Shown piece by piece: positions 1 to 12,552 of a stretch of 64,000 bases of DNA (the first letter of the stretch is position 1; each line of letters begins with the position of its first letter). The DNA is from Warburgia ugandensis (Eukaryota; Streptophyta; Magnoliopsida; Canellales; Canellaceae), in NCBI GenBank assembly GCA_035236585.1, contig CP141127.1, forward strand, positions 68,491,495 to 68,555,494, read 5' to 3'. The notes beneath the pieces were generated by a model, which searched no databases, was not told the DNA's origin, and was given only the letters and a program-made list of their open reading frames with translations. The translations under genes and the position numbers were made by a program.

Positions 1-2255
1 ATAGGGTCAACTATGCTCACGATCAGCACACAGCTAGAATCATGTGGCTCCAGTATCTGGAGACCAACCCACCATAGCCTTAATGACGACTATGGCTGTC
101 CTCAAAAAGGGTGCCGTGAACACCTCCAGTGGTCGTCCTTGTTTACTATAGTAGTTGAGGAAGGGACAATGCCATTTTGGCAGTGATAACATCCACTTTT
201 AGTGGTAGAGGCCGGAAGGCCAACCCCATACATAAACAACCTCTCAGCATAGTGCCTACCAGGCTCAATAGCTCGAAAACTATAGATACATGAAAGCACA
301 ATCTCAATCATTGTAAATTATGCAATCTATGCAATGAGTTTCAAAACATGCGAGCAATGCATGTAAATATGCATATATTCTGAATCTTAATCATCACAAA
401 TCTTGCAATTCATGCAACTAGTTCCAAAACATGTATGTAGTGCTTATATAAAGACTATTTACCAAATAAGCAATTGCATGCAAGATCATAAGGAAAATCT
501 GCATACTCATTATGGGAATATCAAATCACAAAAAGCATACTAAACACAGTCATCAGGATCAAATAAATCAATTAGAGTTTGGAAATGCATTTGAAAACTT
601 AGCAATATTAGACTACCTACCTCGACTGTTGTCACTTAACTCGCGTCCCTCTTCAATTCGAGTCCTAGAGTACCTTGGTGAGGTCCTAGATGTTATTTAG
701 ACATAAAATTCAAGTATTATTTCTAAATTCACAAATCAATGACTAGATCTATACGATTTGTGGGTCCCTAGTGGTCGATTTATGTGATTTTTGGATTGAT
801 CCTAGACTATTAATCTCCTTACACCTCTAATGGATTAATTCATGAGATCTGATCATTTTTTACATTGTCAATCTACGAGATTTCTATAGTTTTTAGGCTA
901 TAGTCATAGTAAATAGTCCTCTAATCCTAACTTTTATAGTATCATTAGGTCCGCATTGTCAAAACAAATGCAATAGTTCTTCCAGATCATCGATCAGAGT
1001 TATATAGCCTTCTCAATTGCATTTTTAGTGTTGCGAATCAACGAAAGAACTAGATTTGTTCATATATGGCCCGCGCGTCACTGTTCCCAGGACGCTTACG
1101 CATCCCAAACGAACCGAGATCGTGCTTGTGCTCATGTGCACGCCCGAATGATGCTCCAGAGTGTGCATACTAGACAGTGTCGTGTGGGTGCGTCTTCAAC
1201 GTGGGCAGCGGGCATCAAGGTTCACAAGATGCTCGCTCGTCCTAGTAGAACTAGGACCGCGCCTACACCCTGAAGGTCGTCCCAAGGGGCACATTATGCG
1301 TTGCATCCCTAGGATGCATCTGGTTTGATGGATCTTTAGATCCATCAACCTTGGGTTTTCTCCGATGATATTCCTGCCAGGAAAAGTAGATCTGACATGT
1401 TCCTGATCTGATTTCTATTGGAAAAGAGAAGAGGGAGAGTAGTTACCTGAGTTCCAGCCAGATAGAGGTAAGAAAACAACCTGGGTTCAAGCCAATGACT
1501 GGAATTTTGGCTGTCCTGGATCTTGGGTCGCTGAAAAATATGAAGAAGAGGAAACACCTAGTTTTCGGTGAGACCAGGGGAAAAAGTGGGGAAGAGAAGG
1601 GAGAATGGTTGGCCCGAAGGAAGAACTTGGGGCCGGTGCCAAAAATTGTAGTGGAACAGGAGGAGGGTTTTCTGATGAAAGATTTGCCAGAACCCTTGGC
1701 TGCCGTAAAACACAGTGTGCAGGGCAGCCAGGGTCATTTTTGATAGTTGGAGGAGAAGGGGAAGGTGATGATAGGAGGGAGAGGAGGAGAGGTCTTTCAT
1801 AGCTGGTGAAGGGGGTGTCGGCCCATGGTAGTGCCCCCATTTTTTCCTGTGCCACACTGTAGAGGCGGTGCAATGTGCTAACTGGAAGGGGAAGGCGGTG
1901 GAGAAAAGGAAGACGGGGGTGTCGTTATCAAAATGACCCCCCTGTGTTTTTGGTTCTTACTGTTTTTGCATTCAAATTACCAAACTACCCTCCACCTTTC
2001 AATGCTTATAACTTCTTCATACGAACTCCTTTTTTAGTGTTCTTTGAGGTGTTGGTTTCCATTTCAAGCGTAGAATCTAATTATGAAGCTACCTCTCACA
2101 AATTCTTTCATTTCATATTTCAATTAAAATAGAACATTCATCCACCTATTAATATAGTTAATTATATATATTAATAAATAATATATAATAATTTAGTAAA
2201 TGACAAACATGTAATTGATAAAATGATACAAAAGTAGCTTAAAATTTTTGAGTTA
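1..2255 (-). mobile_element. LTR fragment of chromovirus-like element C
   Basis: No gene is seen here. The stretch resembles the inner and outer parts of the LTRs of elements A, B and D further right. Examples are the block near 205-270 with a 'ggccaaccccat' core, a GC-rich island at 1,060-1,280, and a tail near 2,005-2,090 that resembles the tail of B's LTR ('cttcttcat...gtgttcttt'). The fragment is cut by the window edge, so its start is missing. The orientation matches A, B and D, meaning an element on the minus strand. The short open frames at 1,028-1,873 overlap each other on both strands and match nothing I know. The assignment rests on similarity judged by eye, and the end near 2,255 is set only by where inverted A-type sequence begins. 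Confidence 0.5.
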
Positions 2256-2775
2256 TTATGTAAGGTCACCCCAGTAAATGCTGAACACAGTTGTTAAGGG
2301 GGTTCTCTAATATAGCCTAGCTCTTCCCCTACCTTTTGACGACGTTTGTGAAGTCTAAATGCCTCCTTAAATGAGGATTGGATTAACCACTCTGTGAGTA
2401 GCTTTTAACTGGTAGCCTTAGTCAATTCTGAAATAAAGAGCTATTTAGAATTAGGAGTGCATAAATTATCTTCAATCAATAAAACATTAACTGATTGAAT
2501 AATAATAAGAGCATAAAAGGATAGTAAACTATCTAATCCTAATAAAAATGTAATTAAGATAATCAAAGATTAAACAAGATCTATAAGGAGATCAAGAATG
2601 ATCAAGAATAATAAGGATCATAATATTGTATGTATGTTTTGAAGTAGTATAAATATTAGATTCAGAAGTAGATCAATAGATTAGACCCTTGATCAATATG
2701 ATTCAAGGAACAAGATCCAAATCATCCTATGTAAGGATGATCAAAAGAACAATTAAGAAGTATAAATGAGTTGAG
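2256..2775 (+). repeat. Inverted fragment of A-type LTR
   Basis: Read on the minus strand, this segment follows the LTR of element A from about 7,270 back to about 6,775. Shared landmarks include the 'aaggtcacccca' region, 'gttaagggggttctct', 'cctccttaaatgagg' and the end 'ataaatgagttgagg'. It lies in the opposite orientation to all other chromovirus sequence in the window. It is directly joined at about 2,775 to the truncated left LTR of B. It carries no coding sequence. Confidence 0.75.
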
Positions 2776-3250
2776 GGTTTCACAGATCTTACCTTCAGAG
2801 CATGTTTCCGTGCTTCCTCCACCCTTGGATGAGCCGAATTGACATTGATTTTAGGCGAACCCTCCTCGATCTCATCTCATAGTAGTTTTCCCCCTCAATC
2901 AATGGCCTAAATCATCCTAGATCTCATCATGGTCATGGGGTTCGTGTTTACCTAGGCCAGCCATGGAAGATGACTAGCTCGGATCAACGATCCAAGTTGT
3001 TATTGCCTCTGGTGATGGCTTGCAAACTTCGGCCAGCCGTCAGACCCTAGTTTCCTCCTCCGATCATTGCAGAACTTAAGGGCTTCTGCTCATGCCCTTA
3101 TGAAGAGTAGGGTGATGGTCTAGATTTGGAGTTCTAGCTCTCCTTGTTAACGGTGAGCTCCGCCTTTTCAAGTGACAATAAAAAATAAAAAAACCTAAAC
3201 TCCTCTGTTTCTTCTCCAGCATGCTTGCACTTCTTCGTCATGCAGGTCAG

Positions 3251-3291
<41 letters not shown>

Positions 3292-3991
3292 CTTCTCCTT
3301 CCTATTCCCTCTTCTTCTTCTTCCTCTTCCTTTTTCTTTTCTTTCTTCTTCTCTTTCTTTCCTTCTATTCATCAGGTTTTGGGAACAGACCAATGTTTTT
3401 ACTTAAGTGGGGGCGCCATTATCAAATGTGTCCCCCCTTTTTGTTATTTTATTTTTATTTATTTTAAAGTTTAATAATGATGTCCCAACTATTTTGAACA
3501 CCATGCTGCCAAATCAATGAAAATAGTACGCCATACTAATGATGTATTTCAACTCCATTGACTGCTAAATTCCAACTCCTACAAGTGGGGTCCACTTAGT
3601 GAAATTACAAAAATACCCTTTTGTAAGAAAATTACTATTTATTCATCCAACCTTCGATTTTAGCAAATTGGTGTCGTTGGATTCATATTGACCTATAGAA
3701 TCCAAATTTTATAATTTCAATTTCATGTTCTTAATTTTTTTAATCTTTTAATTACAGTACTACCCCTGACTTCGAAGTCCCATAACTTCTTCATCCGGAC
3801 TCTGTTTTCAGTGTTCTTTATGTCGTTGGACTCGATTTTTTGAGTACATTTCAAATATTCATGCTTCCACTCCAAATTCCATTTCTATAAGAAGTTATTT
3901 TCTTTGGGTCAAAAAATTCAATTATATTCTAAAATTCCAATTTGACATAATAATGCCCAGAATAGTATTTACAAAATGTGGCACTGTTATA
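2776..3991 (-). mobile_element. Truncated left LTR of element B (3' LTR in element sense)
   Basis: This block matches 29,438-30,875, the corresponding part of the right-hand LTR of B. Both contain the 'cttcctccacccttggatga' stretch, a CT microsatellite, the 'cacttaagtgggggcgcc'-like segment and a final 'agtatttacaaaat' followed by the LTR end. The first roughly 2.8 kb of the LTR is missing and replaced by an inverted A-type fragment. It ends at 3,991, where a pyrimidine run (a purine run on the element strand) begins. Confidence 0.8.
3254..3287. repeat. (CT)n microsatellite
   Basis: This is a perfect CT run of about 34 bases inside B's left LTR. The matching run in the right LTR (29,917-30,005) is much longer. 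Confidence 0.97.
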
Positions 3992-5205
3992 ATCTTCCCC
4001 CCTTAATTGAATTTTGTCCTCAAATTTATTTTCATACTATCTTTCAAACCATTCTAGGCATATTCTCGTCTCATCATAAACTTAATTTCTTGTAATTCCT
4101 TCCATGTAATAATATCCTTAAAATGTAATTGATCTTTAACTTAAACTAAATATCATACCACTTTCACTGCATACTCTGATATTTGGCCGTTACGAGATAA
4201 TCCATCAAAATCTTGGTTCATAACTCATACTCCTATCACCAAATTAGTGAGATCATGTTTCAATCCAATTGATTTCCAATCTCTGTTTTCTTAACATCCA
4301 ACATATATTTTTCTTAACCTTCCACAATAATTACTCATTGATTGGAATAGGGATATTAACTTCCATATGCCATTCCCACTCTTTCTACCATCTCAAATAG
4401 CAATACATTTATGACGAAATTCTTCTTTTTATTTCTACCTTCACAGCTTCTTTGATTGTAATGATCTTAAGAACATATACCCTTTACTTGCAACTCAAAC
4501 TTTCAATTTTCACAGCTTCTTTGATTGTAATGATCTTGACAACATATACCCTTTACTTGCAACTCAAACTTTCAATTTTCTCATCCCTTTTTCTCTTTAT
4601 AATAACTTCAAAGAGTTGATATACATCTCTCAACTTAAATTATATCTCTTCTACATGTATTTAATCAATCCTAACATTAGGAAATTGCTTATCTTTTAGA
4701 AAATGAAATGTCACATTTCTAATGAAATTTTAGTAGAGTCTCCTCTGTTTTTTTGGACTTACACATTTCACGCATGCGATTGCGATACACCTGATAAACA
4801 TTTACTCATACATATAATTGTCGGAGACTTCGTCTCATATCATCCCAACATCCATCATAAGAAAAGAAATCATTCATCCCTCACATTCACCTGATATGAA
4901 AAAATTTCAAGATAATTCAATTACTTACCCATTTCCACAACATAAGGTATAATATTCAGATCATTCCTAGGTACATTGTCATTTCATTTCAACATCATCA
5001 ATTGATAACTATATAATAACACATGCATCACCATCACAACCACATATGATGTAAAATTTTCATATCATTCCATAGAATTCTATCAATATATCTCCGAAAT
5101 CACATTGGTTTAGATATATGGAAGTATATGGAAGTTGCACTTTCAATAACGAATCAAAGACACTTTAATCTTATCTAGGTTGTAAAATCACAACCTTTCA
5201 CCAAA
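3992..5205 (-). mobile_element. Element B internal region, left part, heavily decayed
   Basis: This is the part of B between its left LTR and the insertion of A. It opens with a polypurine tract on the minus strand (about 3,992-4,005, read as a pyrimidine run on plus). The next 130 bases loosely follow the end of A's pol and chromodomain region (9,525-9,660), so B probably once carried the same gene order. No open frame or motif survives. After removing A, B's internal region is about 4.5 kb, close to A's length without D. This suggests a formerly complete but very old element. Confidence 0.65.
4441..4578. repeat. 69-bp tandem duplication
   Basis: Two adjacent copies, 4,441-4,509 and 4,510-4,578, differ only around 'cttaagaac' versus 'cttgacaac'. 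They lie in the decayed interior of B. Confidence 0.95.
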
Positions 5206-5612
5206 CACTTTGTGATGACTCGGGTTTTTAAAACACATTTTCATAAATATTTGCAAAGGTAGGGCCCTGATTTTGAAACTCTTTTAAAATATAAACAGCG
5301 AAAACATATTTTCTTTGAAATTGATTTGTCAAAAAAAAACCCGAGTGTCACCTCAAATTACTTATCATACATAGATTTTTGTGTAAAATAAAATTTTCAT
5401 TGAATATCAATAGAAATACTTTTTTATTAAAATCAGGATCAATCTAGTGGTTCACATACACAGTCCCCGGTAGTCATTACATACCTTGTCCAAATATTAC
5501 AATCCAAATTACAAAATAATAAATACAATCTTCCTCAAAGTAAACACCCTGAGTAGTAGTTCAATGATGATTATCCTCAAGTCTTGAGCTTTCAATCTTC
5601 CTTAACTATATA

Positions 5613-5672
5613 TGAGATATTGTAAACATTCAAACATTTACAATGTCTCAGTAAGCTATGCTTGGTAGGGGA
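5613..5672 (-). promoter_or_regulatory. Conserved LTR hairpin and adjoining block, A left copy
   Basis: The arms at 5,614-5,626 and 5,637-5,649 pair with one mismatch around a 10-base loop. The conserved block 'agctatgcttggtagggga' follows. The same unit occurs at 13,691, 19,453 and 27,035. Its function is unknown. In the element's RNA it would lie in the last 450 bases of the LTR, upstream of the primer-binding site. Confidence 0.7.
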
Positions 5673-5951
5673 TTTAAGAAATATAATCAATATATCTCAA
5701 AATCAAATTTTTTTTACATCCATGCTATAAATCCATTCATACAATTGAATAATCATTTCATCCTTCACTCATCATATGAATTATATGTATATATTACATA
5801 TAAATAAAATCATTGAAAATTGTGAATATAGTTAATATCATCAATAATATCTCATTTGCAAACTGATTTCAATATTAACATTAGGGGTTAATATATAATC
5901 ATATCGTATTGGGAATCATCCTCCAATACAACGTTAGTAACAACTTTTACC

Positions 5952-6020
5952 GGGCATCTCATCATACCATAAATTAAGGCATCTCATTATGCCATAACAT
6001 AAGGCATCTCATTATACCAT
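5952..6020. repeat. Short tandem repeat in A LTR, three copies
   Basis: Three imperfect copies of a roughly 24-base unit with core 'catctcat(c/t)at(a/g)ccata'. The right LTR has the same three at 19,790-19,862. B has an expanded array at 27,651-27,885. Confidence 0.85.
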
Positions 6021-9000
6021 AATCAATTGCATCATAATGCAAAATAATGAAAGGACTACCATGCTTGCAGTCTCAATCCGAACAGCGCGCCTAGATAACT
6101 ACTTAATAATCTACTGATTCTAGGGTGGAAATACGGATCCATGTTGTATGGGGGGAACCATGGTTGTCACAGTGGCGGCCTTCCCACAATTGCCCCACCT
6201 GACATTTTGCCTCTCTTTGGGCACGGTATCATCATCATAATCAATTTTGGAGAGCGGATGGTCAAACCCTCATAACTCTCCTAACATTGGCATCCCTAAG
6301 CATAAGCCTGTCTTAAAACAAAATCACAAGCCTCCATGCTTGTATGGAAAATAATAATTTATACTTACAAATTGTGTGTCTTGTTATAATAGGACATGCC
6401 TATATCTTCTTTCCTTAAGATTTGGGGGTCCAACTTATATAGTTCAAATATTCTCATTCTACCCATTAAGTAATTTCATAATTACTTAATCAATCCCTTT
6501 GTATTCATTTCCACATCATTTGTTGCCTTAAGTAATTTCATGATTACTTAATCAATCACTTTGTATTCATTTCAACATCATTTGTTGATTCATAAACAAT
6601 TCTAAGGCAATTAATAGTTATCAAGATAAGTTCATGTATAAAATACATGTATCTTTTATATTGATATATTCTTAAGGTCCACCTACCTTTACTTTCATCA
6701 ATCCATCTTGTCATTGATCTTGATCATCATATCCTTCATGTATCTATCAAATCATATGTATACAGTCATTCCTCAACTCATTTATACTTCCTATTTGTTC
6801 TTTTGATCATCCTTACATAAGATGATTTGGATCTTGTTCCTTGGATCATATTGATTAAGGATCTAATATATTGATCTACATTTGAATCTAATATTTATAC
6901 TACTTCAAAACATACATACAATATTATGGTTCTTATTGTTCATGATCATTCAAGATCTCCTTATGGATCTTATTTGATCTTTGATTATCTTAATTACCAT
7001 TTTTATTAGGATTAGATAGTTTACTATCCTTTTATGATCTTATTATTATTCAACGAGTAAATATTTTACTGATTGAAGATAATTTATGTGATCCTAATTC
7101 TAGATAGCTCCTCCTTATTTCAAAATTGACTAATGCTTACCAGTTAAAAGTTGCTCATAGAGTGGTAAATTTAATCCTCATGTAAGGAGGCATTTAAACC
7201 TCATAAATGTTGCTAGAAGGCGGGGGAAGAGCGAGGCTCTATTAGATAACCCCCTTAACCACCATGTTTAGCATTTATTGGGGTGACCTTAGCTCAACCT
7301 TCGTAAGGTTCCTATAAGCTTTAAACCCTAAGTACTCATGCTATTTGATTTTAATTAAATCCATGAACATTTAAAATATCATTCATGGGGTTTATTATTC
7401 TCCTAATTTGGGCCAAGAAAATGATATTCCTTATATTATCCTACTAACTATGCCCTTACTATCATTAAGTCCATATCCATATTCATTGTAAATTTTCATC
7501 AATATCTATTTTCATTTCATTATATTTTTCATGTAATTTAGATAACATGAACAATTAAAGTGTAAATAAATAAATTTAATAAATAAATCTATGAAGCAAA
7601 TAAAAGAACATTTATAATAGAATATAATAATTCACATGCTCATTTGAATACATCATATTTATTCATTTTGATCAAATGATCATATTTTGATTTCTATTCA
7701 TTTTTCATCCCATTAAGGGTTTTGATCTTGATCTTTTATTTTTTTATACAGATCTATCACATTCTCTTAATGTGATATCATCACTAGATCATTGATGCAT
7801 CTCATCATATGATCTGATCTTTCTTTATCCAACTGATCAAGAAGATCTTAAGTCATTTTATCCAAATCAAGGGCATAGATTTCAATCTATCCCACATTAG
7901 CCACATCAAGCTCATCAATCCATATGATCTTAACTTCAGATCTTAATAAAAATTGATTTTAATGGTCTGATCATGCTTGATTACTCAGATCAAGTAGATC
8001 CATAATCAATTTTAAGATTTCTCTTCCATTAAGGTTAAATTTCTTAATTCATCCCAGATTAGTCACATTTAACTCTTGATTCTATGTTCTCTCATCTCTA
8101 GATTACTGATGGATAAAAAATCCAAGGTCTGATCATGATAGATTTGAGTGATCTTGGGAATTAGTACCTCTTTCTATAATTTATAGAATTTTATAGTGAA
8201 TAAAACCTAAAATTTATGTTTCCATTAGATTCTACTCTTCAACGGGAATCCAGAGCTTCTTTCTAATCTTGATTTTGAGTCAAAATGAGCTCTGAATTGA
8301 ATTTTTAAGGTTTCAGATCAAAACAAGGGGCCTAGATTCAATTTGGGTTACTCGGATCGACGAGTCAATCAGCAACTGCGCCCCTATTACTGATCATTGC
8401 TGGTGTAAAGGGAGGGGTGACCTGGGATAGCCAAGACGGTCCAATCTAGACTATCAGATTAGCGCTTCCCCAGATCTGACCATGTTAAGGGCCCAGATTT
8501 CATCACCCAAGATGTTTGCACCCTAGCATCTCATCCAATGGCTCAAATCTCTAAAAATATTAGTTTTCACTTGTGTTTTTAGGCTAGATCACCAGTACTA
8601 GATCCACTAGAGAAATCTAGCCAGAAAATGCATTCTGGTGATCCTTAGGCCTGGAAAACTGTCAGAATATTTAAAGGGAGAAAAGTGGAACCTACTTGAA
8701 GTGTCCAGTGGTGAGAAGAACACCGAAAAAATAGGAAATTTGACCAAAAAAAGAACTATGCCGGAGTTACTATTTTTCCAATGAAATACCCAAAAATACT
8801 CCTCTGATCTTCCAAATTTCATAGGGCTTTTATAGATCAGGTGGAAAACCCTATTCAGTCGGGGACGACGAGTCCACAAATGCACCTAAAGCTGTGTGAG
8901 GGAATATTCCCTCTGGTGTGTTTGTAGATGCACTTTGTAGCCGTAAAGGGAAGAGTAGAGAGAAAAGAAAGAAAAAGAAAAAGAAAGAGAAGGAGAAGGA

Positions 9001-9522
9001 GAAATAGCAGGAAAGAGAGAGGAAAAAGGAGAGGGAGAGAGTGGAAGCTTGGTACTTTTTGTGAAATTTCATGGGAATGTTAAGGGGGTATTTATAGATT
9101 TATTTATGGATTATTTTAATTAAAATTTTAATTATTTTTATTTAAAATAAAATTTCCACTTTTCATATTAAATTCAAAAGAGATTCCTCATCATGTTTAT
9201 TCTTCATCATTGATATTCCTTGAGCTGGCTGTCCTCCAGCTCACTTAACTTTTGTGGACCCCACACAAAAGTGAATTGACCATTTTACCCCTACGGGTAA
9301 ATATAAATTCACAAAAATTATGAAAAATAGGGATTTTTCACCCAAGCTCGAATTTTAGCATGCTTACAATCATTCTGATTGGTTTCCAATAAATGATTCT
9401 GAATATCTATGTTTCAAGACTTGATTCCTTTTGTAAAAATTAATATTTTATTAAATATAATATTCTATCTCGATATTTGTAAATTTTTAAATTAATTCCA
9501 GAAAAATTTGGGGTTTTAACAT

Positions 9523-9540
9523 TATTCACCCCTTACAAAA
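9523..9540 (-). promoter_or_regulatory. Polypurine tract of element A
   Basis: On the minus strand this reads as a G-rich purine run (complement of 'caccccttac') between the pol stop codon at 9,572-9,574 and the LTR edge at 9,521. This is where a polypurine tract priming plus-strand DNA synthesis is expected. Confidence 0.7.
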
Positions 9541-9571
9541 ATTTCATCCTTGAAATTTACTTACACCATAA

Positions 9572-9973
9572 TTACTCAAACAATTCAAGATGAGATTTTC
9601 TCATTTCGTCTTCAGTCTCCCATGTGGCTTCTTCAGCTCTGTGATGTTGCCATAATACTTTGACTAAAGCAATTACTTTGGTTCGTAACTTCTGTTACTT
9701 TCTACCAAGAATTAGAATTGCCTTTTCCTCAAAGGTTAAATTTGGTCCCAGCTCTTCCAGCATTTTCTGAAGTACATGTGTAATGTCAGGTATATATTTG
9801 CATAACATGGACACATGAAACACATTACGCACTTCAGCTAATTGTGGAGGTAAAGCTAACTTGTAGGCCATTATACCAATCCTTTCTAATATTTCAAAAG
9901 GACCTATATATTTAGGACTAAGTTTTCCCTTGGTTCCAAACCTCATAGTTCCTTTAACTGAAGAAACCTTCAA
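9572..9973 (-). pseudogene. Element A integrase C-terminus with chromodomain
   Basis: This is the end of pol. The first half carries the GPF-type module of chromovirus integrases (LSPKYIGPFEILERIG followed by YKLALPPQL). After an in-frame stop near 9,693 the frame continues with VKVLWQHH and EEATWETEDEMR and ends at a TAA at 9,572-9,574. That tail is the chromodomain typical of the Tekay/Del lineage, which in active relatives directs integration to particular chromatin. The stop inside the module means the copy is dead. The lineage call is family knowledge applied to motifs that I can read directly. Confidence 0.88.
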
Positions 9974-9974
9974 G

Positions 9975-10860
9975 AGTACATATTCCCAATTTCAAATTCC
10001 AAGTCTCTACGTCTTCTATCAACGTAACTCTTTTGATGATTGTGAGTTGTTAACAACCTTTTTCTAATTACCCTAACTGTCTTTGCACACTATTCAACCA
10101 ATTCTGACTTCATCAATCTTCTTTCTCCAACATCACTCCAACATGTCAGTGATCGGCAAGGTCATCCATACAATGCCTCATATGGCGCCATACCAATACT
10201 TGCATGAAAACTGTTATTATAAGAAAATTCTATTAAAGGAAGATGCTCATCCCAATTTCCCTTCCAATCCAAAGCACATGCTCTCAACATATCTTCTAAG
10301 GTTTGAATGGTTCTCTCTGATTAACCATCAGTCTGAGGATGAAATGTTGTACTAAACTTAAGAGTTGTACCCAATGCTTGTTATACACTCTTCCAGCATC
10401 TAGAAGTAAATCTTCCATCTCTGTTTGAGATGATTGATGAAGGGATTCCATGAAGACTCACTATTTCTCTTACATATACTTTAGCTAAGCTATCAACTGG
10501 CTGAGTTTGTTTAATTGGAAGGAAGTGAGCTGACTTTGTCAATCTATCAACTATTACCCAAATCATATCATGTCCTTCTATTGTTTTAGGTAATCCTACC
10601 ACAAAATCCATTGTGGTATGATCCCATTTCCATTCATTTAATTCTAATGTCTGTAACATCCCAACTAGTCTTTGATATTCAATTTTCATTTGTTGACATG
10701 TTAAACATTTTGCTACAAATTCCCCTATATCTCTTTTCATACCTTCCCACCAAAAGTTTCTTTTTAAATTATGATACAATTTTGTACCCCCTGGGTGAAT
10801 AGAAAATATTGACTGATGAGCTTCCTATAATAATTCTTTCCTCAAATCTGAATCTGATGG
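9975..10860 (-). pseudogene. Element A integrase zinc-binding and catalytic core
   Basis: This region codes for the enzyme that joins element DNA to the host chromosome. The N-terminal HHCC finger is visible: two histidines near 10,800-10,850, then CLTCQQMK near 10,690. The catalytic core follows with TTMDFVVGLP (first Asp) and NRDGRF (second Asp), the latter in a slightly altered context. The third acidic residue lies in a SERTIQ context near 10,310-10,325, just after an in-frame stop. The longest uninterrupted part is 10,381-10,779. Beyond it the frame is shifted and stopped. It lies between RNase H and the GPF module, as expected for a gypsy-type pol. Confidence 0.88.
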
Positions 10861-10959
10861 AACAACCAACCTTTCCTGAAATCGAATACCCTCATCTAAA
10901 CCCTTATGAAAGCCACTCTTTGTACATAATTCCCAGGTTGTTGTATCACTTTCTTGGTC

Positions 10960-11424
10960 TTACATTACACGATCTACAAAAGCTGATTTAATGGTGATGT
11001 TGGTAAGTATGGATTTAGTCTTTCTACTTAGTGCATCAACAACTATGTTTGCCATCCCAGGATGGTATTGAATGGTGAAATCGTAGTCTTTGATATGCTC
11101 TAACCATCTACGTTGTCTCATGTTCAAGTCATCTTGGGTAAAAATGTACTTGAGGATTTTGTGATCAGTGAATACATTGAATTTTTTATCGTACATATAA
11201 TGATGCCAAATTTTTAAGGCATACACTACAGTAGTAAGTTCTAGGTCGTGTATCGGATAGTTCATTTCATGCTTCTTTAATTGATGTGAAGCATAAGCAA
11301 TGACTTTATTGTTTTGCATTAATACACTACTTAGACCCTTTCCTGAAGCATCACAGTAAATTTCATATCCTCTACTTCCAGATGGTAATGTCAATAGTGG
11401 TGCCATAGTCAACCTCTTTTTCAA
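10960..11424 (-). pseudogene. Element A RNase H
   Basis: This domain degrades the RNA of RNA-DNA hybrids during reverse transcription. Visible motifs in order are YCDASGKGL (catalytic Asp), [15 protein letters not shown] (catalytic Glu), [11 protein letters not shown] (catalytic Asp) and VVDALSRK at the boundary to the linker before integrase. The key acidic residues are all kept. The uninterrupted stretch is about 154 codons, and stops occur on the reverse transcriptase side. It belongs to the same original polyprotein as the neighbouring blocks. Confidence 0.92.
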
Positions 11425-12400
11425 TTCTTGGAAACTATTTTCACATTCTACAGTCCAAGTGAATTATACATTTTTCTGGTCAATGTAGTTAATGGTAGGG
11501 CTATACAAGAAAATCCTTCAATGAATTTAGATAATATCCCGCAAGTCCAAGAAAACTACAGATTTATGTTACTGTCTTAGGTTTTTCCCAATTCATCACT
11601 ACCTCAACCTTTGTTGGGTCCACCTCAACCCCACTCTCAGAAATTACATGACCCAAAAATTTGACTTTCTTAAATCAGAATTCACACTTACTAAATTTTG
11701 CAAACAATTTGTGAGTTCTGAGTATGTTTAACACCATTTGTAAGTGTTCTTGGTGTATCTCTATACTGGTAGACTAAATCAATATGTCATCAATAAAGAT
11801 AATTACAAACTTGTCAAGGAAATCCTTGAGTATTTTATTCATCAAATCTATGAAAATAGCTAGTGCATTCGTTACCCTAAAAGGCATGATAAAAAACTCA
11901 TAACGCCCATATCAGGTCCTGAATGCTATCTTTGATATATCCTCATTCCTTATATGTAATTGATGATACCATGATCTAAGGTCAATCTTAGAAAAGACCT
12001 TAGCAAATTTGAGTTGGTTAAAGAGATCATCAATCTTGGGTAAAGGATATTTATTCTTTATAGTCACACTATTCAACATTCTATAATCCATACATAATCT
12101 CACTGAACCATCTTTCTTCTTCACAAATATAACTGGGCTCTCCAAGGAGAACTACTTGGTCTTACAAATCCTCTATCTAGCAGCACTTGTAACTAACTTT
12201 TTAATTCTTTCAACTTAGCTAGGGCCATCCTATAAGGTGCTTTAGAAATCGGAGTTGTACCCAGTAGCAATTCAATAGTAAACTCAATTTCTCTATGAGG
12301 TAGTAACTTGGGTAATTCTTTTGGGAAAACATCTTGAAAGTTTCTAACTACTTCAATTTCTTCTATCTTGGGTACTTTCACATCTAAAGCAACCACTGTT
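11425..12400 (-). pseudogene. Element A reverse transcriptase
   Basis: This is the RNA-dependent DNA polymerase of the element. From upstream, the leader to the domain contains VVRNFQDVFPKELP and APYRMA (12,193-12,396). Then come [18 protein letters not shown] and [11 protein letters not shown] (11,912-12,145). The catalytic FIDD motif lies at 11,786-11,797 and is followed by a GH-type motif near 11,650. Frames are broken by stops at several points, including near 12,190, 11,690, 11,560 and 11,460. FIDD retains both aspartates. The domain order and motif spelling fit Ty3/gypsy and not copia, where integrase precedes reverse transcriptase. Confidence 0.93.
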
Positions 12401-12552
12401 GCTAAAAATGCTTCGCAACCCTAGGAGATATGTTTTGTAGCTTTCATAGCTGATATGATGCATGTGTTTGATTTGTGTTGTTTTCCATGAAATATCAAAA
12501 TTTCTTCCCCTGGTATACTAAATGTGGCTTTCTTTTTTATGATAGTCCAACA

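Larger units (their letters stand above)
5211..9521 (-). repeat. Element A left LTR (3' LTR in element sense)
   Basis: It starts TGTGATGACTCGGG and ends in ACA. It pairs with 19,055-23,366 along its whole length. Compared with that copy it lacks 79 bases (22,630-22,708 there) and has about 40 extra near 8,640-8,685. It contains a conserved hairpin at 5,613-5,650, three copies of a 'ggcatctcat(c/t)at' repeat at 5,952-6,020, and a purine-rich stretch at 8,940-9,045. The short open frames inside it do not look like real genes. Confidence 0.93.

Noticed and set aside
1028..1273. GC-rich open frame with host-like base composition
   Set aside because: It has no motif, and a similar GC-rich island occurs in LTR D without an equivalent frame.
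1487..1873. Open frame of 128 codons on the minus strand
   Set aside because: It overlaps other frames on both strands, is proline- and serine-rich through a biased base composition, and lies inside LTR-like sequence.
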